NCBI GenBank assembly: GCA_020636045.1
Contig: JACJYP010000006.1
Span: 186,001-250,000 of the forward strand
Source of the DNA: Lewinellaceae bacterium
GTDB taxonomy: Bacteria > Bacteroidota > Bacteroidia > Chitinophagales > Saprospiraceae
DNA: 64,000 nucleotides
Direction: 5' to 3'
The notes beneath the pieces were generated by a model. The model saw nothing but the letters and a program-made list of their open reading frames with translations, ran no database searches and was not told the DNA's origin. The translations under genes were made by a program, and so were the position numbers. The first letter of the stretch is position 1, and every line of letters starts with the position of its first letter. Shown here in pieces: positions 44,252 through 53,035 of the stretch.

Positions 44252-46891
44252 ATGACATCCCGCGACATACGCCGCCAGTTTCTCGACTTTTTCGCTTCCA
44301 AAGCGCACAAGATCATCCCCTCCGCACCCATCGTGGCCAAGAGCGACCCCACGCTGCTGTTCATCAACTCCGGCATGGCGCCGCTCAAGGATTTTTTCCT
44401 CGGCAACCAGCCGCCGCCGGCGCCGCGCGTGGCCGATACGCAAAAATGCCTGCGCGTGAGCGGCAAGCACAACGACCTCGAAGACGTGGGGTTCGACGGC
44501 TATCACCACACCATGTTCGAAATGCTGGGCAACTGGTCCTTCGGCGATTATTTCAAAAAAGACGCCATCGCATGGTCGTGGGAACTGCTCACCGGAGTGT
44601 ACGGTATCCCGAAAGATCGCCTCTACGTGTCTGTTTTCAAGGGGGATGAAAAGGAAAAACTGCCGTTCGATCAGGAAGCCTACGACGAATGGAAGAAATA
44701 CATCGCCGAAGATCGCATCCTGGCCTTCGGCAAAAAGGAAAACTTTTGGGAGATGGGCGACCAGGGCCCCTGCGGCCCTTGTTCCGAGATCCATGTTGAC
44801 CTGCGCTCCGACAGCGAGCGTGCCCAAAAAGACGGAAAAGCCCTCGTGAACGCCGACGACCCCAATGTGATCGAGGTGTGGAACAACGTATTCATGGAAT
44901 TCAACCGCAAGGCCGACGGCTCGCTCGACGAACTGCCTGCCAAGTCGGTGGATACGGGCATGGGTTTCGAACGCCTGGTGCGGGTGGTACAGGAGGCGTC
45001 GTCCAACTACGATACCGACCTCTGGAAGCCGCTGTTCAATTTTCTGGAAACCGCCACCGGCCACCGCTATGAAGGTACCTACCCGGGTCTGAATGCCGAG
45101 TGGCTCAAAAGCGACGTCGCCATCCGGGTGGTAACCGATCACCTGCGCGCGGTAAGTTTTACGATCGCCGACGGCGAACTGCCCTCCAATACCGGCGCGG
45201 GCTATGTGATCCGTCGCATTCTGCGCCGCGCAGTGCGTTATTATTACTCTTTCCTGGGCCAGAAAGACCCGGTGATGCATCGCATGGTGCCCATCCTGGC
45301 GGAGGAATTTCACGACGTATTCCCCGAACTGAAAGCACAGGTAGACTTTGTGTCGCGCGTGGTGCTGGAAGAGGAAAAGTCGTTCCTGCGCACGCTCGAA
45401 TCGGGACTGAAGCGTATTGAAAGTATTGATATTCAGAATAATACCATCAACGGGCAGCAGGCTTTCGAACTCTACGACACCTTTGGCTTCCCCATCGACC
45501 TCACGCGCCTGATCGCGCGGGAAAAAGGCTGGGAAGTGGACGAGGCCGGTTTTGACAAAGCCCTGCAGGAGCAAAAAGAGCGCTCGCGCAAAGATGCCGC
45601 CAAGGAAGTCGGCGACTGGACCGTACTGCGCGATCTCAAGCAGTTTGAGTTTATCGGTTACGATCAACTGGAACTGGCCGATGCGAAAGTGGCCAAATAC
45701 CGGACGGTAATGCTCAAGGGCAAACCGCAGTATCAGATCGTGCTGGACCGCACGCCATTCTATCCCGAAGGCGGCGGACAAGTGGGCGACACGGGCTACA
45801 TGACCTTCGGCCCCAATGAAAAGATCCGCGTGCTCGACACCAAAAAAGAAAACGACCTTGTCATCCACATCGTGGACCGCCTGCCGCAATTCGTCATGGA
45901 CCGCACGGTGGAATGCGAGGTAGACGACTGGAAGCGCCGGCTCACCGAGAACAATCACTCGGCCACACACCTCCTACACGCCGCACTGCGCAAGGTATTG
46001 GGCACACACGTGCAGCAAAAAGGCTCCTATCTCGACCACGGAATGTTGCGCTTCGACTTCCAGCATTTCCAGAAAATGACCGACGAGGAGATCGCCCACG
46101 TAGAGCGGATCGTCAATGAAAAGATTCGTGAGAACATCGCTCTGGACGAGGCGCGCGCGCTCCCCATCGAAGAAGCAAAAGAAGCCGGCGCCATGATGCT
46201 GTTTGGTGAAAAATACGGCGAAACGGTGCGTATGATCACCTTCGATCCCGGCTTCTCGCGCGAACTCTGCGGCGGCTGCCATGTGCGGCACACGGGGCAG
46301 ATCGGCTATTTCAAGATCACCGCCGAAACCGCAGTAGCCGCCGGCGTGCGGCGCGTGGAAGCGGTGACGGCCACGGCTGCCGAGGCATACGTATCGGATA
46401 TGGAAAAAGAGGTGACGGCGATCAAAAACACACTGAAGGCGAAAGACCTCGCGAAGGCGGTAGAATCGCTGCAGGAGGAAAATAAAAAACTGCAAAAGGA
46501 GATCGAGCGCCTGGTACAGGAGCAGGCCAACAGCCTGCGCGAAGGACTGCGGGCAAAAGCGATCGAAAAAGACGGTATCCGGCACGTCGCCGCCGTGTTG
46601 CCGATCCAGGATGCAAATGCTGTAAAAACCCTTGCATACGAACTCGAGCGCGAACTCGGCAATGCCGTGATCGCTTTCGGCTCCGTGAATGCCGACAAGC
46701 CGCTGCTCACCGTGCGCATCAGCGAACAACTGGCGAAAGAAAAGGGCCTGAATGCCGGCGCCATCGTGCGCGAACTGGCACAGAAATACCTAAAGGGCGG
46801 CGGCGGCGGACAACCGTTCTTCGCTACTGCCGGCGGCAGCGACGCCGGCGGCCTGAAAGATGCCGTGGAAGCGGTGCAGGGTTACTGGTGA
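44252..46891 (+). CDS. alaS: alanyl-tRNA synthetase
   Basis: An 879-residue class II synthetase that charges tRNA-Ala. The catalytic core (residues 1-460) includes FINSGMAPLKDFFLG, the motif 2 region DVGFDGYHHTMFEMLGNWSFGDYF and motif 3-like TGAGYVIRRILRRAVRYY. The editing domain has the zinc-binding HxxxH in NNHSATHLLHAAL and the CxxxH in CGGCHVRHTG. A coiled coil (about 720-760) leads to the C-Ala domain ending GGGGGQPFFATAGGSDAGGL. Length is normal. The sequence shows no breaks. It is divergent from arsM and ends at a 13-bp hairpin. Confidence 0.97.
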   Translation: MTSRDIRRQFLDFFASKAHKIIPSAPIVAKSDPTLLFINSGMAPLKDFFLGNQPPPAPRVADTQKCLRVSGKHNDLEDVGFDGYHHTMFEMLGNWSFGDYFKKDAIAWSWELLTGVYGIPKDRLYVSVFKGDEKEKLPFDQEAYDEWKKYIAEDRILAFGKKENFWEMGDQGPCGPCSEIHVDLRSDSERAQKDGKALVNADDPNVIEVWNNVFMEFNRKADGSLDELPAKSVDTGMGFERLVRVVQEASSNYDTDLWKPLFNFLETATGHRYEGTYPGLNAEWLKSDVAIRVVTDHLRAVSFTIADGELPSNTGAGYVIRRILRRAVRYYYSFLGQKDPVMHRMVPILAEEFHDVFPELKAQVDFVSRVVLEEEKSFLRTLESGLKRIESIDIQNNTINGQQAFELYDTFGFPIDLTRLIAREKGWEVDEAGFDKALQEQKERSRKDAAKEVGDWTVLRDLKQFEFIGYDQLELADAKVAKYRTVMLKGKPQYQIVLDRTPFYPEGGGQVGDTGYMTFGPNEKIRVLDTKKENDLVIHIVDRLPQFVMDRTVECEVDDWKRRLTENNHSATHLLHAALRKVLGTHVQQKGSYLDHGMLRFDFQHFQKMTDEEIAHVERIVNEKIRENIALDEARALPIEEAKEAGAMMLFGEKYGETVRMITFDPGFSRELCGGCHVRHTGQIGYFKITAETAVAAGVRRVEAVTATAAEAYVSDMEKEVTAIKNTLKAKDLAKAVESLQEENKKLQKEIERLVQEQANSLREGLRAKAIEKDGIRHVAAVLPIQDANAVKTLAYELERELGNAVIAFGSVNADKPLLTVRISEQLAKEKGLNAGAIVRELAQKYLKGGGGGQPFFATAGGSDAGGLKDAVEAVQGYW

Positions 46892-46912
46892 TCGGGTCGC
46901 TGCGAAAAAACG

Positions 46913-46941
46913 AGGGCCGCTGCAACGTTTGCAGCGGCCCT
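46913..46941. terminator. bidirectional terminator between alaS and the small secreted protein gene
   Basis: A perfect 13-bp stem, AGGGCCGCTGCAA (46913-46925) with TTGCAGCGGCCCT (46929-46941), loop of 3. On the - strand it runs into CGTTTTTT, a good terminator for the 46966-47343 gene; for alaS the T-tract is weaker. Confidence 0.82.
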
Positions 46942-46965
46942 TGCTCATTTTGTTCGACACCCTTT

Positions 46966-47343
46966 TTACATGCGTTTCAGCACCATAGGCTCGCTGCCGC
47001 GGCCCGGACAGTCGTCTTTTACCTGCGTAAAAGTGAGCGTATCGCCGTCGAGCGCGTATTTGTACACGCCTTTCTGGTCGGAAGGGCAGGTGTTTTCTCC
47101 GGCCGTATCCCATACGGTCACCTGGTCGCCGTCGGCGGTGTAGGAACCCGTGATATCGACCCTGCCGTCCATGCCGAAATCGATCTGATAACTGTCGTCG
47201 CTGATGGTCATGCTGAAGTTAAGCGTCTGGCCGTCTTCTCCGGGGAACGATCCCGACCATTTGCCGATAATAACGGAGGTCTGGGCCGATGCGCCGGCGC
47301 AGTAAACGAGCAGGAACAGAAAAAACAAAGGGAATTTTTTCAT
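46966..47343 (-). CDS. small secreted protein, lipocalin-like
   Basis: A 125-residue protein with signal peptide MKKFPLFFLFLLVYCAGASAQ; this fixes the start at 47343 although the frame opens further upstream. The mature part (about 105 residues) begins TSVIIGKWSGSFPGEDGQTLNFSM and shows alternating beta strands (GSYTADGDQVTVWDTAG, GVYKYALDGDTLTFTQVKDD), typical of small lipocalin-like/DUF-type beta-barrel proteins of Bacteroidota. Two cysteines (CPS, CPGR) could form a disulfide. No function is known. A promoter with an overlapping dyad lies at 47375-47414. Confidence 0.72.
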   Translation of the reverse strand: MKKFPLFFLFLLVYCAGASAQTSVIIGKWSGSFPGEDGQTLNFSMTISDDSYQIDFGMDGRVDITGSYTADGDQVTVWDTAGENTCPSDQKGVYKYALDGDTLTFTQVKDDCPGRGSEPMVLKRM

Positions 47344-47374
47344 CAGGTTGCATTTTTGGTGAAGAAAATTTGGC

Positions 47375-47414
47375 ATTCGACTACAAAAGTAATCGAATTT
47401 ACTGCCGGGGCAAC
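47375..47414 (-). promoter_or_regulatory. promoter with overlapping dyad for the small secreted protein gene
   Basis: On the - strand GTTG (47414-47411), 19 bases, then TACTTTTG (47391-47384), an exact -7 element with a one-mismatch -33. The inverted repeat ATTCGA (47375-47380) / TCGAAT (47393-47398) brackets the -7 box, as an operator would. Confidence 0.6.
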
Positions 47415-47594
47415 ATTGTGGTGCCAAACAATTTTGACTGCGCCTTTGAATAGTATTAAAGTTCCTACTTTTACCCGGAGCCAGCCGCCGACCTTGCCTT
47501 TTAAGATCAATTCCTGCTTGTAGGTTCATTTTCGGTGATTTTCGGCACGGCGAGCGGCCTTGCAATCCATCCTCCATTTTTAATTGACAAACTC

Positions 47595-48410
47595 ATGGAA
47601 TCACTCTTCGACTTCGCGAAACTATCCGAACTCTTTACCACCTATGCGCCCAAAGTGGTGGGTGCGATCCTTACCCTCATCCTCGGCCTCTGGCTGATCA
47701 ACGCCCTGAGCCGCCAGATCAAATCTTTCCTGCGCGCAAGGGGAGTAGATGAAAGCGTATTGCCCTTTCTGTCTTCTCTGGTGTCCACCGGACTGAAAGT
47801 GATGCTGCTGCTCAGCGTGGCGAGCATGTTCGGCATCGAAACCACCTCTTTCATCGCCATCATCAGTGCCATGGCCTTTGCCGTAGGGCTTGCCCTGCAG
47901 GGCAGCCTGGGCCATTTCGCCAGCGGCGTGCTGATCCTGATATTCAAACCTTACAAGGTGGGCGATCTTGTCAAAATTGACGGCAACGTCGGCGTGGTCG
48001 AAGAGATACAGGTGTTCAATACCCTGCTGCTGACGCCCGACAACCGGCGCGTGATCATTCCGAACGGCGTGGTCACCAGCGGCGTCATGACCAATATCTC
48101 CGGACCGGGCATCATTCGGGTCGATATGACATTCGGTATCAGTTATGGCGACGATATCGACAAGGCCAGGGCCGTGATCCAGGAAGTAGCCGACGGCTGC
48201 TCTATGGTGCTCAAAGACCCGAAAGTGGACATACTCGTCAGTGAACTGGCCGACAGTTCCGTCAACTTTGCCGTGCGCCCCTGGTGCAAGAGCGATGACT
48301 TCTGGGCCGTGTATTTCTATATGCACGAACACATCAAAAAAGCCTTCGACAAAAAAGGCGTTTCGATCCCATTCCCGCAAATGGATGTGCATTTGCCGAA
48401 GGCTGGATAA
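47595..48410 (+). CDS. mscS: small-conductance mechanosensitive channel MscS
   Basis: A 271-residue channel with three membrane helices. TM1 is VVGAILTLILGLWLINAL and TM2 lies near VLPFLSSLVSTGLKVMLLLSVA. The pore-lining TM3 is SAMAFAVGLALQGSLGHFASGVLILIFKPYKVGD, with the family pattern of packed Gly/Ala residues. The beta domain (DLVKIDGNVGVVEEIQVFNTLL, PNGVVTSG) and the alpha/beta tail follow. It releases solutes under hypo-osmotic shock. The ATG at 47595 is preferred over the open-frame start at 47535, which adds 20 residues without family similarity. It ends at a strong hairpin. Confidence 0.94.
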   Translation: MESLFDFAKLSELFTTYAPKVVGAILTLILGLWLINALSRQIKSFLRARGVDESVLPFLSSLVSTGLKVMLLLSVASMFGIETTSFIAIISAMAFAVGLALQGSLGHFASGVLILIFKPYKVGDLVKIDGNVGVVEEIQVFNTLLLTPDNRRVIIPNGVVTSGVMTNISGPGIIRVDMTFGISYGDDIDKARAVIQEVADGCSMVLKDPKVDILVSELADSSVNFAVRPWCKSDDFWAVYFYMHEHIKKAFDKKGVSIPFPQMDVHLPKAG

Positions 48411-48447
48411 TGGCCTGGTAATCAATATTATTTATTGCCAAATAATA

Positions 48448-48481
48448 ACGCGCCGGCTCGCATTGTTGCGAGCCGGCGCGT
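48448..48481. terminator. hairpin between mscS and the DUF2807 gene
   Basis: A perfect 15-bp stem, ACGCGCCGGCTCGCA (48448-48462) with its complement (48467-48481), loop TTGT, between convergent genes. T-rich sequence follows only on the - strand (TTATTATTT). Confidence 0.78.
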
Positions 48482-48513
48482 GTGCATCGTGCAGGATGCT
48501 GTTTCTGTATCCG

Positions 48514-49233
48514 TCAGATCTTTTTTACTTTCCCGGAACCTGTGATATTGCTCGTGACCTGCGGGTCGCCGAGGTATTCGACATCGCCACTGCCCGAGAT
48601 CGTTACATCAAGGGTTTCGCTGACGCGCACGCGTACATCGCCGCTTCCGGAGATGTTGACCGTGGCCGCTTTTACCGGGCAGTCGATGGCATCGAAATCG
48701 CCGCTGCCGGTAATGCTGCAAGTCAGATCGTCGGCGCTGCCTTCCACCGACATATTCCCGCTGCCGGTGATGCTCGCCTTGATCTTGTTGAAGTCGGCCT
48801 GAAAGATCTCTGCGTTGCCGCTCCCGGTGATGCGCAGGTCCAGCAGATTGCCCGAGATCGCATCGGGCAGGGAAATATTGGCGGAGCCGCTGATGTCGAT
48901 TCCGTCCCAGTTCGGCGCCGATACCGTGATCGTCAGGTTGTCGACATCGTACACGTCGCGATCGAAATAGATCTTGAGTACGCCGTTGTCCTCCACTGTT
49001 TCGAGGAAATCGATGATGCTTTCTTCGCAGCGCACTTCCACGTAGTACACGGAATCGACCCTCACCTTGATGTTGCCCGCGGTGGAAATATCGAGCGCAT
49101 GGAAATTATCCACCTGCCGTACTTCGGTCAGAATGTCGCCTTTGCCGCGAATGCCGAGTACATCGTCGCAGGATGCAAATACCCATAAGGTCAGTCCGAG
49201 AAAGACCAGTTTCAGCAAATGATTCATTTTCAT
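48514..49233 (-). CDS. DUF2807 (head GIN) domain lipoprotein
   Basis: A 239-residue protein with a lipoprotein-type signal (LVFLGLTLWVFASCD, Cys near residue 22). The rest is a beta-helix-like DUF2807 domain: VRQVDNFHALDISTAGNIKVRV, then a regular series of 'ITGSGN/ISGSGD' turns (DITGSGNAEIF, SITGSGNMSV, SITGSGDFDAI, NISGSGDVRV, TISGSGDVEY) ending NITGSGKVKKI. Such proteins are common in Bacteroidota and presumed to be surface or adhesive; no activity is established. It converges on mscS. Confidence 0.87.
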   Translation of the reverse strand: MKMNHLLKLVFLGLTLWVFASCDDVLGIRGKGDILTEVRQVDNFHALDISTAGNIKVRVDSVYYVEVRCEESIIDFLETVEDNGVLKIYFDRDVYDVDNLTITVSAPNWDGIDISGSANISLPDAISGNLLDLRITGSGNAEIFQADFNKIKASITGSGNMSVEGSADDLTCSITGSGDFDAIDCPVKAATVNISGSGDVRVRVSETLDVTISGSGDVEYLGDPQVTSNITGSGKVKKI

Positions 49234-49375
49234 AGTCGTGATGTTTAGTTGTTTTAGTAATTCTATGCAAGCATATCAATGTGGTAACACCCTTGCCTGC
49301 ATTTACCCTGATCGGGGGACCGGTATTTTTTAAATTATTTGGGATGGGGGATTTGCCAACCAGCGCTTGACGACA

Positions 49376-51154
49376 CTAAAACCGGACCCGCAAGGCGGCG
49401 TGCCAGCCGCCCCATGCGCTCAACCAGCCGTCTGCATTGCTGTTGTCGTCAAGCCAGTTTTTGGAGCCGATCCGCTCGCGAAAGTCGCCGGGGCCCGGGT
49501 TATCGGGGTCGGTGATGAACAGATTGGCCGTCGGCCCGCCCGCGATGGAAAAATGCCTTCCCAGGTTCAGATCGAGGCCCAGGGCCAGTTGCTCCCATTC
49601 CTGCACCAGGTTGTCGTGCCTGCCTTCATTGAGGTGACGGTGCACCAGATCCACGCTCAGCCCTGCCCAGTTCGTCAGCGGTATTCTGGAGCCAAGTCCC
49701 GCACCATAGGCCCACACCCGGTTGTCCGAAGGGCTTTGCGGATCGGCGCCTGCCGTCAGGATGGTATAGAGCGCCGGCACGCCCGATTTGAACGCGGCAT
49801 TTGCCGAAAAAATATCGTTGGCGCCGAGTTCCAGCACCATATAGCCGCCGTGTTGTGCATAATTGATCAGGCCGATCTGCACGCCGTCGATCTGTCTGGC
49901 CACGTTGATCAATCCGATCTGCACCCCGCTGATGACACGCGCCCGGTTGCTGATGCCGGCGATCTGGCAGCCGCGCAGGGTATCGGCCGAATTGAAAATA
50001 CCCCCGATCTGCACGCCACCGGTGATGTGGGAATGGTTGCCGATACCCGCGATCTGCACCGGCGCATTGCCGCGCGCCGAAAGGTTGAGTATGCCCGCGG
50101 CCTGAATGGCGCCTTGCGACCGTCCGGCATAATTGACGATGCCGCCCAGTTGCATCGCCTGCACCGTATCTCCGGCAAAGTTGTACAGCCCAGCCGCCTG
50201 CAAGCCTGCTGCGTTGCCACCCAGATTGTTAAAAAGTCCTGCCAGCTGCATGCCGTAGGCGTGTCCGCCCGTGATATTGAACAATCCCGCCGCCTGAAGC
50301 CCCTGCATATCCTCCCTGTTGATGTTGCCCAGGCCGCCGAGTTCGAACACCCGGTTGCCGCGGGAATAACCCGCGAGGATATTGAGTGACCAGTCATTGG
50401 TCACACTGCCGCTGAGGTGGTGGTTGCTGCCGAGACCCGGCAGGAACGATACCTGGAAACGGCGGTGCAGTGAATCGCGCACGTTCAGGTTGGTCAGTTT
50501 TTGCGCGGAGCCGACAAAAAACTGCTCCAGACGAACTCCCAGACGGTTCATTTGCCTGCGGAAAGAAATGCGGGTCGAAGCGGCGGGCAAGGAATCGGCG
50601 TATAGTTCCAGCCGGTGGATGCGCGGCGATTGCGAATTGACCTTGAGGATGGTGTCGCGGTACGCCAGTTTCGACACAACGACTTCAGAAAGCGGCGTCA
50701 CCGGCAGTTCGTAGTATCCGTGGCGGTCGGTGACGGTGGAGCGCAGCGTCTGGCGGTCGTAAACGGTGACATTGGCCATGCGCTGGCCGGTGCGCTGATC
50801 GGAGATATAACCACTCAACCGAGGCTTCGGCCGTTTTTGTTTTTTCAGGATCAGGTATTCGCCGTTTTGCTTGAACGTATAAGCGTCACCCAGCACGTGC
50901 GTCAGTATTTCCCGTACCGTCCAGCCATCGGCGACGAGGTCGACGATCTTCGTTTCGTCGAGGATCGCAGCGTTGTACGACCATTCGAAGCCGCCTTTTT
51001 GCGCTACGTCCGCCAGCACTTCCCGGACGGGCGTCTGGTAGTATCTTACGGAAATGACGCGTTCGAGTATATCGTCGGCGCGCAGCAGCGGCGCAAAAAC
51101 GCAGCAAAAGAGTAAAAGCAGGCTCAGGCGCCCGGTATTATTTCTTAAAGACAT
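49376..51154 (-). CDS. STN domain plus beta-barrel-type protein with LA_2272-like repeats
   Basis: A 592-residue protein of a FecI/FecR operon. After a signal peptide (LLLFCCVFAPLLRA) residues 30-105 match the secretin/TonB short N-terminal (STN) domain (YYQTPVREVLADVAQKGGFEW, WTVREILTHVLGDAYTFKQNG). Residues 110-185 are a carboxypeptidase-regulatory-like domain (SGYISDQRTGQRMANVTVYD). From about 255 to 470 there is a run of 15-20-residue repeats with LAGLFN, AGLYNFAG, VQIGGIFNSA and VQIGLINYA, like the LA_2272/2273 surface repeat. The C-terminus ends WHAALRVRF. There is no plug domain. It probably senses or signals at the outer membrane to the FecR protein; this is inference. Confidence 0.8.
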   Translation of the reverse strand: MSLRNNTGRLSLLLLFCCVFAPLLRADDILERVISVRYYQTPVREVLADVAQKGGFEWSYNAAILDETKIVDLVADGWTVREILTHVLGDAYTFKQNGEYLILKKQKRPKPRLSGYISDQRTGQRMANVTVYDRQTLRSTVTDRHGYYELPVTPLSEVVVSKLAYRDTILKVNSQSPRIHRLELYADSLPAASTRISFRRQMNRLGVRLEQFFVGSAQKLTNLNVRDSLHRRFQVSFLPGLGSNHHLSGSVTNDWSLNILAGYSRGNRVFELGGLGNINREDMQGLQAAGLFNITGGHAYGMQLAGLFNNLGGNAAGLQAAGLYNFAGDTVQAMQLGGIVNYAGRSQGAIQAAGILNLSARGNAPVQIAGIGNHSHITGGVQIGGIFNSADTLRGCQIAGISNRARVISGVQIGLINVARQIDGVQIGLINYAQHGGYMVLELGANDIFSANAAFKSGVPALYTILTAGADPQSPSDNRVWAYGAGLGSRIPLTNWAGLSVDLVHRHLNEGRHDNLVQEWEQLALGLDLNLGRHFSIAGGPTANLFITDPDNPGPGDFRERIGSKNWLDDNSNADGWLSAWGGWHAALRVRF

Positions 51155-51197
51155 GACATCTGTTTTAGGGTCAGAGAACTCGATTTTTGTTGTTCAG

Positions 51198-52193
51198 TTA
51201 GTTGCCTCCGCAGCCGGGACCGTCGAGCGCATAGCCATTTCGGGTTTGCGTGATCGTCAGTGAAAACGAATCGGCAATGAGTTCGAGCAGGCGTTCGAGG
51301 GGAAGGTCGTTGTAACGGGCAGTGAGCAGGCATTTCCCCAGGTTCCTGTTTTTCAGGGTGATATTGATGTGGTAGGCCTCGTTGACCTGCCGGATCACGG
51401 TGTCCAGCGGCGTGGCGTCGAAGCGGAAAAGACGCCTGGCGGCGCCCGGCACCGTCTGCTCGGGTGTCGCAGCCAGGGGGGTGAGCGCCCCGCTTTCGCG
51501 TTCGTATACGGCGCCTTCGCCGGGGTGCAAAAGCAGCGATTTGTCGCCGCTGCTGACGAGCACTTTCCCTTCCGTTACGGTCACCACGATCCGGGACGGG
51601 TCGCTGGCATTGTCCACGTTGAATGCAGTACCTACCACCGTTACTTCAAGTTCGCGCACTTCCACGATAAAAGGCTTCGACGTATCCGGCGCTACTTTGA
51701 AAAACGCCTCACCTTTCAGTTGCATGCGGCGTTCTTTTCGATTAAAAGCAGCGGCCAGGGTCAGTCCCGAACGCTCCCTCAGTGCGATCACCGAACCATC
51801 GGAAAGCGTATCCGTCAGGTCCGAAAAGCCGGCGGCGATGGTCACAGGCGCCCGGGCGGGCTCCCGGCCCCACCAGTACACGGCGGCCAATGCCAGCACG
51901 GCAACCGCGGCGGCACGCATCCAGAATTTCGCCGTCAGCCGCGCGGTCATACCCGGGCCCGATTTTAGCCGCGCCTTCACGCGCTGCAGGGCCGCTTCGG
52001 TATCCACCTCGCGCGTAGGGGCAGGCAAACCGTCGGCCGACCTTTTCCACAACCACTTCAATTGCTCGAAGTATTGGCTGCGCTCCGGCGCTTCCGACAG
52101 CCAGCGGGCGACTGCTTCCGCCTCTTCAGGGGAAGATTCTCCTGCCAGGTGTTTGGCCAGCAGTTCATCTATTTTTTCGTCAAAAAGATCCAT
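51198..52193 (-). CDS. FecR family anti-sigma factor
   Basis: A 331-residue inner membrane regulator. The cytoplasmic N-terminus (DEKIDELLAKHLAGESSPEEAEAVARWLSE) should bind the sigma factor. One membrane helix follows (MRAAAVAVLALAAVYWWG, about residues 89-107). The periplasmic FecR domain has YSDLTDTLSDGSVIALRERSGLTL-type sequence (GFSDLTDTLSDGSVIALRE, KVAPDTSKPFIVEVRELEVTVVGTAFNV), and the C-terminus is DUF4974 (FDATPLDTVIRQVNEAYHINI). It overlaps the sigma factor gene by 14 bases, so the two are translated together. It likely relays the state of the STN protein or the divergent receptor. Confidence 0.93.
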   Translation of the reverse strand: MDLFDEKIDELLAKHLAGESSPEEAEAVARWLSEAPERSQYFEQLKWLWKRSADGLPAPTREVDTEAALQRVKARLKSGPGMTARLTAKFWMRAAAVAVLALAAVYWWGREPARAPVTIAAGFSDLTDTLSDGSVIALRERSGLTLAAAFNRKERRMQLKGEAFFKVAPDTSKPFIVEVRELEVTVVGTAFNVDNASDPSRIVVTVTEGKVLVSSGDKSLLLHPGEGAVYERESGALTPLAATPEQTVPGAARRLFRFDATPLDTVIRQVNEAYHINITLKNRNLGKCLLTARYNDLPLERLLELIADSFSLTITQTRNGYALDGPGCGGN

Positions 52194-52815
52194 GCAAAAA
52201 CGGTTTTAAGATTGGCGACAGGTCGAAAGCAGGGGACAGGGATTGCCATAGGCAAAGCGTGCCGAAAAACGTGATGAGGTAATCGGCCAGCTGGGTGCGC
52301 ATGGTGCGCAGCGCCTTGCCCATTTGCGTCTCCACGGTTTTGATCGAAATGCCGAGTTGCTCGGCGATCTCGCGGTATTTGAGCGATTCGAAGCGGCTCA
52401 GTTCGAAAATATGCCGGCACTGTGGCGGCAAGGCCTCCATCGCTTGCCGGAATCGTTCCATGAGTTCCGGTGAAGTGTCGTCGGGTGGCGTGTGCATCGC
52501 ATCCATTTGTTGAGCGGTGAAATCCAGGTACCTGGACCGGACCTTTTGCGCGCGGACCCTGTTCAGGCAGGCGTTGTGTACGGCTTTGTACAGGTAAGCC
52601 TTCAGCGACCACGATACGTCGATCCGGCTGCGCTGCTCCCAGAGTTTTGCGAACGACTGCTGAACGAGGTCTTCTGCTTCGTCCATGTCTCCGTCGGCCA
52701 GGCGGCAGGCATACCGGCACAATGGCTGGTACCACAGGCGGAAAAGATGGTCGAAGGCATCTTCCTCGCCGCGTCGCAAGGACTCGGCCAGATTGTTTTC
52801 GTCTTGATACTTCAA
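52180..52815 (-). CDS. ECF-type RNA polymerase sigma factor (FecI-like)
   Basis: A 211-residue ECF sigma factor of the Bacteroidota type. Region 2 shows DAFDHLFRLWYQPLCRYACRL and DEAEDLVQQSFAKLWEQRSRID; region 4 shows LPPQCRHIFELSRFESLKYREIAEQLGISIKTVETQMGKAL (cores LPPQCRHIFELSRFE and IAEQLGISIKTVETQM). No ATG is available: an in-frame TAA lies two codons upstream, so TTG at 52815 must be the start. It should direct transcription of this locus and perhaps of the divergent TonB receptor. The last 25 residues are hydrophobic and unusual. Confidence 0.93.
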   Translation of the reverse strand: MKYQDENNLAESLRRGEEDAFDHLFRLWYQPLCRYACRLADGDMDEAEDLVQQSFAKLWEQRSRIDVSWSLKAYLYKAVHNACLNRVRAQKVRSRYLDFTAQQMDAMHTPPDDTSPELMERFRQAMEALPPQCRHIFELSRFESLKYREIAEQLGISIKTVETQMGKALRTMRTQLADYLITFFGTLCLWQSLSPAFDLSPILKPFLHGSF

Positions 52816-53035
52816 CTTTTACGGGTTTTACTACCTGCTGAAACACGCTTTCCGGAAAATACCCTGATACAAAGGGCAAAAAATTTTTTTTCAACGGGGC
52901 GTCAGGGTATTCCGGCGCCAGCGTGTTTGAGGGGTGATTCTTCAAATCAGTTACGGGTAACCCCGAATGCCCGGGAAGGCGTTGCGCGCGCAGCGCTTTC
53001 CCTTCACTTCTATTGGACAATAACAAACTACAGCT
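52816..53035. promoter_or_regulatory. divergent region between sigma factor and TonB receptor genes
   Basis: 220 bp between the two start codons. No TAnnTTTG element is obvious on either strand, which fits use of an alternative (ECF) promoter. No gene is supported here. Confidence 0.35.

Noticed and set aside
44237..45970. 577-codon - strand frame opposite alaS
   Set aside because: alaS is complete and conserved on the other strand; the antisense product is His/Val-rich and shadow-like.
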